Of a DNA stretch of 64,000 bases, positions 34,578 to 43,006 are shown in pieces. The position numbers and the translations under genes are program-made. The number at the start of each line of letters is the position of its first letter. Position 1 is the first letter of the stretch. The DNA comes from Corynebacterium haematomassiliense (lineage in GTDB: Bacteria > Actinomycetota > Actinomycetes > Mycobacteriales > Mycobacteriaceae): the NCBI RefSeq assembly GCF_013978595.1, contig NZ_JACDTZ010000001.1, positions 992,001 through 1,056,000 on the forward strand, read 5' to 3'. The notes beneath the pieces are model-generated. The model saw only the letters and a list, made by a program, of their open reading frames with translations, was not told the DNA's origin and made no database searches.

Positions 34578-36218
34578 TTATGCAGATCCTTTCTTGGTGA
34601 GGTTTTCGAGGCTGAACTGGGCAGCACCACCGAGGTAGGCGCCGCGGGTGTCACGCGCTGACGGGGCAGGCGCACCGTCAGCGGGTCGGCCGGTTATTTG
34701 ATCGATGGGCAGGTCAGCACTTGTAGGTCGTGTGGAGGTGTCTTTGCGCACGGCGGCCATCATTTTTTTCCCCGCGGTATACGACACAGCACGCCTGGCG
34801 CCGTCGGTGGACACCAACCGCCTGCAGGCATCTTCGAGGATTGGCTTGTTGGCGTGTTTGCCCATGTTGAGCACGTTGCGGCACGCTTGGTACGCCTGGG
34901 CAGGGATCGCTTTAGCTTCGATGAGCTCGGCAATCACCTGGCGTGTGGCCGGCCCGATCTTGGAGGCTTCGCGCAGGAAGTACTCACTTGTCCACAACCC
35001 ACGGGTATCACCCAGGTTTGCAGTTATGTGGTCGGTGTCGGTGACATACACCCCGCGGGCACGCGCGAGTTGGTGTCGGGCCACACGCTGCCCGGCGTCG
35101 AAGACGGCGAGACTGTCACCGGTGATGCGCACATCCACGGTGCGGCCCACCAGCTGGTTGGGCACCGAGTAATGCGCGTTGTGCACTCTGATGTGGAAAT
35201 TGGGTGCGACTTTGGCGCGTTTCCATTCGGTGCGCTGCCACGGTGGTGCAGGCAGCGCGGTGAGCACGTCGCGTTCGAACTGATCAAACAATGCGCGTCT
35301 GCTCGTCGCATTGCCGCGAAACGGCGTGGCAGCGTTGATCCCATCGACCAGGGCGGTGATTTTCGCGTTGAGCTCGTCTATCCCAACGCACTGGTGGCCA
35401 TCGAGTGCGTGGATGACGTTTTGGGTGACGATCTTGACTGCGGCTTCGACGCTGGCCTTGTCTTTGGGTCGTTTCGCCCGAGCCGGCAATGCGGCGGTGT
35501 TGTAGTGCTCCAAAAACTCCTCGTAGGTGGAGTTGACCCGACGATTTTTGTCCGCGGCACTAATCGCGTTCGAGGCTGTCGAGGCGTTATCTGGCACGAT
35601 GACCTCGGCAACCCCGCCGAAGTACTCAAACGCGCGGATATGAGCTGCAAGCCATGCGTCCTGGCGCTCATCCGCGCACGCGCAGGCGAACACCATGCCT
35701 GAATACGGCAGCGAGGCGACAAAGATACTGACCTTCGATCCTTGCCCGCCGGTGGGGTCACACAGCCGCATCTTTGTGCCTGCCCAGTCCACCTGCATCG
35801 TATGGCCTGGGGCATGGGTGATCCTGGCGGTCAGCCCAGCTGCATCAACGTGTTGGGCCACAAGCTGGCGAAACCGCTCGTAGCTGTAATACCGCTGGCC
35901 TGGGTCCGCAGGCTGTGCGGTGTAGCGGCCCCACAGTACCTGCAGGGTCACCTTGTTGCGCCCGGTGCGTGCCTTGGCGACAGCGTCGAAATCGATCGGG
36001 ACGAAATCGCCCTGAGCATGGCTGCGCCCGTCGACGAACCAGTCCACCAGCTCATGATCCGCAACCCCACGAAGTTGCTCACGGGTTGTGATGTTGTGTT
36101 CCACCAGCGCATCGCGTGCTTTTTGCACCGTGGTGTGCGAGCACCGCAGACTCGAACAGATTTGGCGGACAGACCAGCCTTTGAGCACTTGATCCATTAC
36201 CGCCCGGTAGTCAGTCAC
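34578..36218 (-). CDS. istA: IS21 transposase IstA (copy 1, intact)
   Basis: A 546-residue DDE transposase. N-terminal helix-turn-helix (WSVRQICSSLRCSHTTVQKARD, about 15-36), retroviral integrase-like catalytic domain with D at about 143 (MQVDWAGTKMRL), D at about 205 (VIVPDNAST) and E at about 254 (KASVEAAV), then a beta-barrel domain. Length is normal for the family. It precedes istB by three bases. The two IstA copies in the window are nearly identical over most of their length. Confidence 0.95.
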   Translation of the reverse strand: MTDYRAVMDQVLKGWSVRQICSSLRCSHTTVQKARDALVEHNITTREQLRGVADHELVDWFVDGRSHAQGDFVPIDFDAVAKARTGRNKVTLQVLWGRYTAQPADPGQRYYSYERFRQLVAQHVDAAGLTARITHAPGHTMQVDWAGTKMRLCDPTGGQGSKVSIFVASLPYSGMVFACACADERQDAWLAAHIRAFEYFGGVAEVIVPDNASTASNAISAADKNRRVNSTYEEFLEHYNTAALPARAKRPKDKASVEAAVKIVTQNVIHALDGHQCVGIDELNAKITALVDGINAATPFRGNATSRRALFDQFERDVLTALPAPPWQRTEWKRAKVAPNFHIRVHNAHYSVPNQLVGRTVDVRITGDSLAVFDAGQRVARHQLARARGVYVTDTDHITANLGDTRGLWTSEYFLREASKIGPATRQVIAELIEAKAIPAQAYQACRNVLNMGKHANKPILEDACRRLVSTDGARRAVSYTAGKKMMAAVRKDTSTRPTSADLPIDQITGRPADGAPAPSARDTRGAYLGGAAQFSLENLTKKGSA

Positions 36219-36353
36219 AATCAGACTCCTCTGGTAACGCCGCGTGCCCTGAAGTCACGCGGTCACCAGAATCCTCCCCCGGACTGTTACTGGATGCTCA
36301 CCAATGCGTTACTCGATACTCACCACGGTGTTACTAGATACGACCGCGTAACA

Positions 36354-36694
36354 TCAAGTCCGCGTTGAAGGTGTCAGCCATGGCCATGCTTCGCGCCGCT
36401 TACCACCACGGCAAACTCAGCGAGCGGGAATACCACTCCCGCCTGACCGCCCTCTCCGCGCGCGGCTTCCGCACGGACGAGCCAGGCAGCACACTGCAAT
36501 ACGAACGCTCGCGCATCTTCGATTACGTACTTTCCCCCGATGGTGGCGCCAGCATCTCGAGCATCGCCGCTGAAACAAAGCTCCCACCACAAGACCTGCA
36601 CGCGCTCATGCTCAGTGCTCAACCCCACACCGTCTCTGGCTCTGCTCCGAGAACGAATACACCCACTCGCCCAGCTCTCCGCGTCGTGCGCTAG
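36354..36694 (+). pseudogene. XRE-ImmA/IrrE regulator, 3' part (split by IS21)
   Basis: After the second TCAAGTC copy (36354-36360) the frame continues in phase with the 5' fragment: ...ILRLKS then ALKVSAMAMLRAAYHHGKLSE, the normal C-terminal helix-rich end of ImmA/IrrE proteins. About 112 residues. With no start of its own it is probably not expressed as a functional protein. Its existence shows the insertion is the only lesion. Confidence 0.9.
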
Positions 36695-36772
36695 GACCCC
36701 TTAAAACCACGGAGCGGCCTCGCCATGGGCCTGCTAGCGGGCTAAAATACCTTGCAACACCTTTTGCTCGAA

Positions 36773-37660
36773 CTAGACGCATGAACACTGCTCAACGAAT
36801 TCACTGATCGCGGTGCCCCACGGGCAATTGCGCACCTCACTGCGCGTGATTTCAGCTTCGAACAACGTCCTCAGTTTACGAGTGCCCCAAGAGTCATCGA
36901 GTAGGAAATTGAGCACCTCCAAGAAATCATGATCCCCGATCGTTCGCCATTCTTTGCCGCGCAATTCGGCCAGAATCTGCTGCGTCTCCTCTTCCAACCT
37001 GTATTCTTCGTTTCGAACGCGGACGGTTCCCCTTTCAATCTCCACGCTGACCCCGTCCAACCCTTTCGATTTATGCAATACGAGCTCGACTACCGTCTCC
37101 AAACTTCGCATCGGGCTACTCAAGTAAGCCGCAAACGGAAATGAATCGAACTTCAAGCCGATTCCATAACGCGCATTCAGGACTCTTAAGCAAGTCAAAT
37201 TAAAAGTCAAAGATAGGGCAGAAGAAATAGTTAAAGCCTGATGCTGGGACTTTTCTCTGTCCTGCATCCGCCGGTATCTTATTTTATTTACAGCACCTAC
37301 GACATCCCCTGTCACGCGCGGCGCGCTACACAGCACGTCCATGAAAACATCGTGAGCATTCGTTTGAATGACAACCGACTCTCCACCCCCGTCGGTACAG
37401 ACTATTTCATCAAAGTCTCGATCGATCAAAACTCGCGACCGTTTAAAGCCCGCATCTTCAATCATTGCAGCCAATTCCAGACTTTTCGGCTTGCCTCCGT
37501 TAATCAGCCGGATGTCGACCGCACCTTTGAAGCCTTTCTCTATTAAAGTGGCATCATCCTCGCCTTCCGGAAAGATAAGCGGTAAAGAATCCCCACCGTT
37601 CTCTCGCATGCCCGCGAGGTTTCTTCTAGCCTCAATTGACCGTTCCTGGATGTCCCGCAT
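36773..37660 (-). CDS. ariB: AriB-like DUF4435 (Toprim-like) protein, PARIS-type
   Basis: A 295-residue DUF4435 protein. E32 and D35-D36 in IFPEGEDDATLI and D80-R-D82 in RVLIDRDFDE are the acidic Toprim-like residues of this family. The rest is helical. In PARIS systems AriB is the toxic nuclease released by AriA on sensing a phage anti-restriction protein. The AriA gene overlaps upstream. The exact start is uncertain: ATG 37660 gives a normal family length; a TTG at 37735 is possible. GC is well below the core average. Confidence 0.75.
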   Translation of the reverse strand: MRDIQERSIEARRNLAGMRENGGDSLPLIFPEGEDDATLIEKGFKGAVDIRLINGGKPKSLELAAMIEDAGFKRSRVLIDRDFDEIVCTDGGGESVVIQTNAHDVFMDVLCSAPRVTGDVVGAVNKIRYRRMQDREKSQHQALTISSALSLTFNLTCLRVLNARYGIGLKFDSFPFAAYLSSPMRSLETVVELVLHKSKGLDGVSVEIERGTVRVRNEEYRLEEETQQILAELRGKEWRTIGDHDFLEVLNFLLDDSWGTRKLRTLFEAEITRSEVRNCPWGTAISEFVEQCSCV

Positions 37661-37680
37661 CACGGCTTCACTATCTGTAT

Positions 37681-39081
37681 TCAATTCTCCCCGCCCTGCT
37701 CGCTTTTTAACGTCAGCGGTCGCACTGCCTCCCAAGCGTCGCCAATTATTTCAGGCGAATGCGTTGCAACAATATATTGAAAATCGTTCACTTCTCTCAA
37801 CGATTCGAACTCATCGAGAATCTCAGCTTGCCAGTTAACATGGAGCGAAAGCTCGGGTTCGTCGACCAGCACCAGACGCTTAGAGCGCGAGCGGAAGACG
37901 AGATCGAACGCCATTCGTATTTGATGGCGTTCGCCCGATGACAAGTTGGAGCCGCGCGGCGAAACCAACTGCCCGTCGGCGAACCGCAGAAAAATCCCCG
38001 TTGGCTCAACTACAATCTTGCTTCTGACCAGCTTCGCATTTACTAGTTTCTCAAAAATGTCTACACGCTGACTTAAATCAGTTAACGAGTTGATTTTTGC
38101 CATCCCGTCTAGAACATGGAGAGTCAGCGCTTCGATCTCCCATCCTTCTAAACGCCGATCAGGCAGTGGAGCCATCTCAATTTCATCCACGCCCACATTG
38201 CGCGTCGTTTCACGAAAATTTTCCCGAAGAACTTCGTATACTGCACGAAACTCATTTTCTGTGTCGAACATTCGCCGCCCACCGCCTCCCTGCTCGTTCA
38301 GCAATCTCTGAGGAAAGGTGGAATCGAGCGATTGAGAGACTTTCACATAGTCGAGACGCGCATCTTCGAATTCTTTTCGGATGTGGGACACGATATCGGG
38401 AGTATCCGAAATCAGATGCGAACTGGCACTCGAATCACCTGAGGCAGAGAAACTTCCGTTGCCAGCGAGTCGATCAGCACCGACCATACAGACTTTCTCA
38501 TGTCCCAAAAACCCCTTAATGATTCTTGCGTTTCCCCCAAAAACCGGCCCGAATTTGCTCTCACCTTCGTCAGTAAGGCAATAGTTCAACAGGCGATCTG
38601 TGGACATTAAGCCCGCCGGGAGCTTCCACTGCTTGGGGCCAGGACCTCGCCTCCTCCTGAGCAAGAGACGATCCTCAGCCCAATCTTCGAATTGGTTATA
38701 CTCCTTGGATGAAAATGCCCACTCGGCATTACCGTCGGCGTAGTTCAGGGAAAGCAGGATGCTGTTTACAGACTGGGAGCTGGATCTCGTCAGCTGACTA
38801 GGGTGTTCTTGTCTTTCACACCGGAGAACCTCACCGTTTTGGAAACTAATTTCCACCAGTCGAAACGGTTCAGCAAGCAAAATTGAGATCTCAAGATTCA
38901 GGAGCGCTTTCACCAGGTTCAGCAGCTTCGTCTTGCCAACACCATTAGGGCCAATGAGGATAGCGCGCGTGTTTTTGGAATCTAAATCGAACTCGTGTTC
39001 CAGATTTCCGAATAAGCCGCCGACCTTCACCCTCTGGATCAACCAGTCAGTCGGCATCTCGTCCTCTTCGGCCATCCGCAT
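37681..39081 (-). CDS. ariA: AriA-like AAA ATPase, PARIS-type
   Basis: A 466-residue ATPase. Walker A G44-PNGVG-K50-T51 (ILIGPNGVGKTKLL), ABC-type signature LSSGERHQI (about 384-392) and Walker B LVLVDEPELSLH (about 410-421), then THSPEII. This is the AAA15/21 layout of AriA. Its stop overlaps the candidate AriB leader. Start ATG 39081 with GAAGGGAAG ahead. It is distinct from the RloA ATPase 5 kb away. Specific trigger unknown. Confidence 0.78.
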   Translation of the reverse strand: MRMAEEDEMPTDWLIQRVKVGGLFGNLEHEFDLDSKNTRAILIGPNGVGKTKLLNLVKALLNLEISILLAEPFRLVEISFQNGEVLRCERQEHPSQLTRSSSQSVNSILLSLNYADGNAEWAFSSKEYNQFEDWAEDRLLLRRRRGPGPKQWKLPAGLMSTDRLLNYCLTDEGESKFGPVFGGNARIIKGFLGHEKVCMVGADRLAGNGSFSASGDSSASSHLISDTPDIVSHIRKEFEDARLDYVKVSQSLDSTFPQRLLNEQGGGGRRMFDTENEFRAVYEVLRENFRETTRNVGVDEIEMAPLPDRRLEGWEIEALTLHVLDGMAKINSLTDLSQRVDIFEKLVNAKLVRSKIVVEPTGIFLRFADGQLVSPRGSNLSSGERHQIRMAFDLVFRSRSKRLVLVDEPELSLHVNWQAEILDEFESLREVNDFQYIVATHSPEIIGDAWEAVRPLTLKSEQGGEN

Positions 39082-39153
39082 CTCACTTCCCTTCGTACGC
39101 CGTGAGGCAGTTAAGCAGAGAGTTAATTGAACTCCCTCCAGGCTCCAACCGAA

Positions 39154-39789
39154 CTACTTCCCAATCTCCGCCGGCGTGCAAATCGGCGCCTGGCGGATGA
39201 ACTCCTCCGGCGCGCCCTGCTCGCGCAGCGTCAGACCGTTGTAGCACCCGCGCTGCATCCCGGTCTGCTTCGTGCCGGCAGTCGGGATCACGGCCCACTT
39301 GCCGTTGGAATTCTTGAAGTACAGGATCCAGTCTGTCTGGTTCGCACCCGCAATGGCCCACTTGCCGTCGCAGAACATCACGTTGGTCCCGGTGAAGTGC
39401 GGCCACTCCGGCACCACCGCGTCAAACGCCTGCGGCGCGCAAGAGCCACCAGCAGCCGCGCCATTGTCCTTCTTGGTCAGCCCCGGGATCGCCAGCGCCG
39501 GCACCAGCGAGGACAGTCCCGCGGCCGCCGCCGGGTCCAGCCCTTCGGGCAGCTCCAGCAAGCCCTGCTGCACCGCGAAGTACCCGCCGGCACCCACTGC
39601 GGCCAGCACGCCGAGGGTGATGCCGATAATTGCGCCCGTGCTTAACGACGAACCTTCGGCCTCCCCCGAATCCGCAGAGGAACCCGTATCGGTAGTGTCT
39701 GCGCCATCCTCAGCGAAGGTGGCAGGCGCAAGGACGGCGGACGTGGTGACGGCGGCGGCGACGCCGAGTGCAAGCATCGGTTTCTTCAT
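39154..39789 (-). CDS. Secreted or membrane-anchored protein, unknown function
   Basis: A 211-residue protein. Signal peptide MKKPMLALGVAAAVTTSAVLAPATFA, acidic Ser/Thr-rich spacer, then a hydrophobic segment ALIIGITLGVLAAVGAGGYFAV-like (about 60-80). The C-terminal part has three or four cysteines (SCAPQAF, MFCDGKW, GCYNGL, ICTPAEIG) likely to form disulfides outside the cell. Similar in layout to other small Corynebacterium envelope proteins. No domain recognised. ATG 39789; GTG starts slightly upstream possible. Confidence 0.72.
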   Translation of the reverse strand: MKKPMLALGVAAAVTTSAVLAPATFAEDGADTTDTGSSADSGEAEGSSLSTGAIIGITLGVLAAVGAGGYFAVQQGLLELPEGLDPAAAAGLSSLVPALAIPGLTKKDNGAAAGGSCAPQAFDAVVPEWPHFTGTNVMFCDGKWAIAGANQTDWILYFKNSNGKWAVIPTAGTKQTGMQRGCYNGLTLREQGAPEEFIRQAPICTPAEIGK

Positions 39790-39816
39790 GCCCGCCACTC
39801 TATCGCGTTATCCCCG

Positions 39817-40080
39817 TCACTTCGAGGGGAACAACGCAATTCCCCACACTCCGAGCGCGACGGCGGCCGCCACGAGCACCCACCACAGCACACCGCGCGG
39901 CCGCGAGAACCACTTGTCCGCGGCCAGCCAAACGACGCTCGGCACGACCAGCGCCAGCCCCAGAAACGTCAGTGCCCGCCAGTCGTCGAGACGGTTCGCC
40001 GACAACAGGCACACCACGCCAAAGCCCGTCAGTCCCCATGCGACGGCGTTTGCTCGGAATCCACCTATCGGAATCAACAT
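39817..40080 (-). CDS. Small membrane protein, unknown function
   Basis: An 87-residue protein with three hydrophobic stretches (NAVAWGLTGFGVVCLLSA, TFLGLALVVPSVVWLA, GVLWWVLVAAAVALGVWGIAL). No recognised family. ATG 40080; the frame is open upstream into the tRNA-Asn region, which cannot be coding. It is followed by the secreted gene at 39154 (27-base gap), probably the same transcript. Confidence 0.6.
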   Translation of the reverse strand: MLIPIGGFRANAVAWGLTGFGVVCLLSANRLDDWRALTFLGLALVVPSVVWLAADKWFSRPRGVLWWVLVAAAVALGVWGIALFPSK

Positions 40081-40212
40081 GCCAGCCACCCTACCCAAAT
40101 TGCCGGCCACATAACCACCCCAGAAAACACCGTTCACCTGCCGATTTGGGCAAGTCAAACATCCCGCGCTATTGTTACATCTCGTTGCACAGCGCAAGCA
40201 ACGGCAACATAT

Positions 40213-40285
40213 TCCTCCATAGCTCAGTTGGCAGAGCATTCGACTGTTAATCGAAGGGTCACTGGTTCGAGCCCAGTTGGAGGAG
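40213..40285 (+). tRNA. tRNA-Asn (anticodon GTT)
   Basis: Acceptor TCCTCCA pairs with TGGAGGA; D-arm TAGCTCAGTTGGCAGAGCA; anticodon arm TTCGA-CTGTTAA-TCGAA, anticodon GTT; T-arm GGTTCGAGCCC. CCA is not fully encoded (GCA follows). Lies between a defence island and an accessory region, consistent with an integration hotspot, though no att duplication was seen. Confidence 0.95.
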
Positions 40286-40294
40286 CAAATACCT

Positions 40295-40335
40295 AACATC
40301 CCCTCACCAGACGGATTGTCTGGTGAGGGGATGTT
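40295..40335 (+). terminator. Terminator downstream of tRNA-Asn
   Basis: Perfect 18-base arms 40295-40312 and 40318-40335 around a five-base loop GGATT, followed by TTCTTG. Strong Rho-independent terminator for tRNA-Asn. Confidence 0.92.
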
Positions 40336-40437
40336 TTCTTGCTGTGTCGCTATTTCTGTTTCCGGGGCTTCCGGGGTCTTTTGTAGTCAAAATGTAGCCA
40401 CGGACAACGCGTGCCACCCCACACACCTGACAACACC

Positions 40438-40968
40438 TCACAGACCGGAGGCATGAAGATCTTTCGCCCCATCAAGAAGGGGATCCCCCTCCAGCGCCAG
40501 GTACCCGTCCACCTGTTTCACCAGGTTCATCGGCGGCAGCTCAAGGCCTAGATCAATTCCCATCACTTCAGACAGCCACTCGTTGACGGTGTAAAGGCTC
40601 CAGATCTTCTGTCGCGCTTGTCCGCCCCCAACGAAATCAGTCTCCGCGGGGAAGCCCAAATCAGGGTGCGTAACCCATTTGTTCACCGCCTGACGGGTCA
40701 CACCCGTTAGTTTCGCTATATCGCTCGTATTCACCAAGTGGGGGACGACTTCCACAAACTCTAGTTCGCCATAAGCTCCCAGTTGATGCATGAGATCGGT
40801 TGCCTCATGAAAGGCCTTCTCAGGCAAGCATTCCAGGTGCAGTTCCGCGATCGTCCAACCATTTAGCCGGACGAAAGAAACCGCCGGGAAGGCGCTCTCG
40901 ATCCGCTCGATGCGTTCTTCATCGTCATAGTCAATGCCCAATACTCGCAGGCCTAAGACAATAGCCAT
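40438..40968 (-). CDS. HTH (excisionase/MerR-like) regulator, unknown function
   Basis: A 176-residue protein. Residues about 85-115 are a helix-turn-helix of the excisionase/MerR type (LVNTSDIAKLTGVTRQAVNKWVTHPDLGFP), flanked by an N-terminal part (MAIVLGLRVLGIDYDDEERIERI) that may be a sensor or dimer domain. The perfect 18-base palindrome AGTTGTCAATTGACAACT lies 25 bases upstream of its start, so autorepression is likely. It is paired with the coiled-coil gene at 41089 on the same strand. Confidence 0.7.
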   Translation of the reverse strand: MAIVLGLRVLGIDYDDEERIERIESAFPAVSFVRLNGWTIAELHLECLPEKAFHEATDLMHQLGAYGELEFVEVVPHLVNTSDIAKLTGVTRQAVNKWVTHPDLGFPAETDFVGGGQARQKIWSLYTVNEWLSEVMGIDLGLELPPMNLVKQVDGYLALEGDPLLDGAKDLHASGL

Positions 40969-40992
40969 CCTCTACCCCTCCAACACGCCCGC

Positions 40993-41010
40993 AGTTGTCA
41001 ATTGACAACT
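40993..41010. promoter_or_regulatory. Perfect 18-base palindromic operator
   Basis: AGTTGTCAATTGACAACT is an 18-base perfect palindrome in the gap (40969-41088) ahead of the HTH gene and behind the coiled-coil gene. Its TGTCAATTGACA core resembles the 18029-18044 palindrome. Confidence 0.7.
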
Positions 41011-41088
41011 AGTTAATCAGCATAGGGAAGATTTGCCAAGCCTGCAGCAGCCCGCCAGCGGCTTCCGTCACCCCTCGGCTTCACTCCC

Positions 41089-41712
41089 CTATCCCTGTTG
41101 CAGCGTGTTTAGCCGCGCTCTAACTGACCTGTAGCGCTGCCAAGCAGCCTCCACGTCTCGACGTACCGGTTTGCTTTGACGCAACGGAGCAATTTTCTCG
41201 CGAGCACGGTTCAGATAGCCACGAGCACGATCCGCGATTCCTGAGACATCGCCCAAATCACCACCGTCGGCGCCCTCCCGTTCAATCACCGAGAGAATCC
41301 GCAGCGCCTCATTCTCCAACTTTGCTGCACGATCAAGCAGCGCTCTCCGCTCTTCAATCATCGCGGCGTTTAACAGTGCATTCGATGCCGCCTGTTTTTC
41401 TACCGCGCCAATCAGCATTTCCGCGCGGTCCAGAGCCTCGTTCGCCGCCGCGACCGCATCGGTGTGCTCGGCACCGTGCTCGCACAGCTGAATTATTCGG
41501 CGAGCCTCCTTCGCTTTGGCAGTGGGATTCCTCGGAGTTGAATCGAACCGCACCTCGCATTCCCCAGCTGGGCAACGGACTACAAAGCCCCCGTGGCTCT
41601 CCTTGGATCTTGCGGTCCAGCCTAAAGACCTCGCCCGCTGTGCCTGCTCATTGCAGTCCTTGTCCTCTAGCTCTGGCCATCTATCCCCGGCCCCATATGT
41701 TTTCCCGGCCAC
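41089..41712 (-). CDS. Coiled-coil protein of unknown function
   Basis: A 207-residue soluble protein. The N-terminal part (to about 80) is a small alpha-beta fold with GWTARSKESHGGFVVRCPAGECEVRFDSTPRN, vaguely like HicA-type folds but without a recognisable catalytic histidine pattern; the remainder is helical coiled coil with short repeats (ALDRAEMLIGAVEKQ, ERRALLDRAAKLENEALRIL). No function known. It is followed on the same strand by the HTH regulator, 120 bases on; the pair might be a toxin-antitoxin or accessory module, but nothing proves this. Confidence 0.6.
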   Translation of the reverse strand: MAGKTYGAGDRWPELEDKDCNEQAQRARSLGWTARSKESHGGFVVRCPAGECEVRFDSTPRNPTAKAKEARRIIQLCEHGAEHTDAVAAANEALDRAEMLIGAVEKQAASNALLNAAMIEERRALLDRAAKLENEALRILSVIEREGADGGDLGDVSGIADRARGYLNRAREKIAPLRQSKPVRRDVEAAWQRYRSVRARLNTLQQG

Positions 41713-41784
41713 CGCACCCCCAGTGTCGCTTCCTCACGGATTCTAGCACCCGTTCAATCAGCCTCAAGCCCGATCGCTACTCCG

Positions 41785-41876
41785 CAACCACCCGCGCCAC
41801 CGCCAGGTCCTCCCACGGCATCCCGACGGTCCTGAACACCACCCGCCGCGCCGAAATCCCCAGCACCTTCACCCCG
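41785..41876 (-). pseudogene. Ornithine cyclodeaminase remnant A
   Basis: About 90 bases closely matching the intact gene at 43709: the block from 43738 (accacccgcgccaccgccagg...) reappears at 41785-41848, and the block aatccccagcaccttcaccc (about 44438) at about 41855, with roughly 0.6 kb missing between. No reading frame survives. It lies in the gap (41713-41998) before the oxidoreductase. Confidence 0.8.
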
Positions 41877-41998
41877 CAATTAGCGCTAAAGCTACTCGCG
41901 GGGTGTTTCGTTTGTCCCAGCCAAGCGGAGGGAATAGCGGCCGCCCTGTCCAACGTTCTTACCGTTGTTCCAGGAACAGCGATTTAAGGAGTAATGCG

Positions 41999-42997
41999 TT
42001 GACTACAGCCAAGCAATGGGTTCTCGCTTCTCGCCCGGAGGGCGCGCCGACCGCCGAGAACTTCCGACTCGAGGAAGCACAGCTGCCGGAGCTCTCTGAG
42101 GGCCAGTTTCTGGTCGAGAACACCTTCGCCAGCGTGGATCCGTATATGCGCGGGCGGATGAACGACGTGAAGTCCTACATCGAGCCGTTCCAGATCGATG
42201 AGCCGCTGACCGGCACTGCGGTCGGCACGGTCACGGAGTCCCGCTCGGACAAGTTCAAAGCGGGCGACACGGTCCGGCACTTCGCCGGGTGGCGCACAGA
42301 CGCCGTCCTGAACGAGGACGAGGCGGAGCAGATCGATACCACCATCGCCCCAGCAGAGGCGTACCTGGGCATCCTCGGCCTGACGGGTCTGACCGCCTAC
42401 GTCGGGCTGATCGCCGTCGGCGAGATGAAGGAGGGTGACGTCGTGTTCATCTCGGGCGCGGCAGGTGCTGTGGGCTCGGCCGCCGGGCAAATTGCGAAGC
42501 ATCTCGGCGCGGCGAAGGTGATCGGGTCCGCAGGCTCCGCGGAGAAAATCGAATACCTCAAAAGCATCGGATTCGACGAGGCGTTCAACTACAAGGACGG
42601 CGACGTCAACGGCCAGCTTGCCAAGGCGGCGCCGGAGGGCATCGACGTCTATTTCGACAACGTCGGCGGGGACCACCTCGAGGCCGCGATCCAGAACGCG
42701 AACACGTTCGGCCGCATCGCCATGTGCGGGGCCATCGCCCAGTACAACGACACTGAGCCGGCGCCCGGGCCGCGGAATCTGGACCTTTCCATCGGCAAGT
42801 GCCTCACGCTGCGCGGGTTCGTAGTGGGCCAGTACTCCCACCTTGCCAAGGAGTTCCAAGAGAAGATCGCCCCGCTCGTCGTCCATGGCTCAATCACGTT
42901 CGAAACCACGGTGCGCGAGGGCATCGACAACATGCCGGCCGCGTTCCTCGAGCTGTTCGAAGGCGGCAACACCGGCAAGATGATCGTCAAGTTTTAG
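41999..42997 (+). CDS. NADP-dependent oxidoreductase, MDR (CurA/PTGR-like)
   Basis: A 332-residue zinc-free medium-chain reductase. N-terminal GroES-like domain (VDPYMRGRMND), then Rossmann nucleotide-binding domain with GAAGAVGSAAGQIAKHLGA (about 150-168) and the family's YFDNVGGDHLEAAI. These enzymes reduce activated double bonds using NADPH. The start is taken as TTG at 41999 with AAGGAG eight bases ahead (aaggagtaatgcgTTG). The amidotransferase gene starts nine bases after its stop, so the two were one operon. Confidence 0.88.
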   Translation: MTTAKQWVLASRPEGAPTAENFRLEEAQLPELSEGQFLVENTFASVDPYMRGRMNDVKSYIEPFQIDEPLTGTAVGTVTESRSDKFKAGDTVRHFAGWRTDAVLNEDEAEQIDTTIAPAEAYLGILGLTGLTAYVGLIAVGEMKEGDVVFISGAAGAVGSAAGQIAKHLGAAKVIGSAGSAEKIEYLKSIGFDEAFNYKDGDVNGQLAKAAPEGIDVYFDNVGGDHLEAAIQNANTFGRIAMCGAIAQYNDTEPAPGPRNLDLSIGKCLTLRGFVVGQYSHLAKEFQEKIAPLVVHGSITFETTVREGIDNMPAAFLELFEGGNTGKMIVKF

Positions 42998-43006
42998 GAG
43001 GACACA

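Larger units (their letters stand above)
33711..36353 (-). mobile_element. IS21-family insertion sequence, copy 1 (2643 bp)
   Basis: Ends are TG...CA: TGTTTAGACC at 33711 and ...GCGTAACA at 36353, imperfect inverted repeats sharing TAGTAAC and GTGGTGAG. A 7-base target duplication TCAAGTC flanks it (33704-33710, 36354-36360). It contains istA and istB on the minus strand. Multiple repeats of GAGTATCGAGTAAC-type at both ends are typical transposase sites of the family. Insertion splits the XRE-ImmA gene; removing the element and one duplication restores one 378-codon frame. Confidence 0.95.

Noticed and set aside
26419..40285. Prophage or integrative element with tRNA-Asn att site
   Set aside because: No integrase, no structural genes and no repeat of the tRNA 3' end found upstream; called an island only.
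39817..40299. 160-codon frame reaching into tRNA-Asn
   Set aside because: The upstream half overlaps the tRNA; the coding part starts at 40080.
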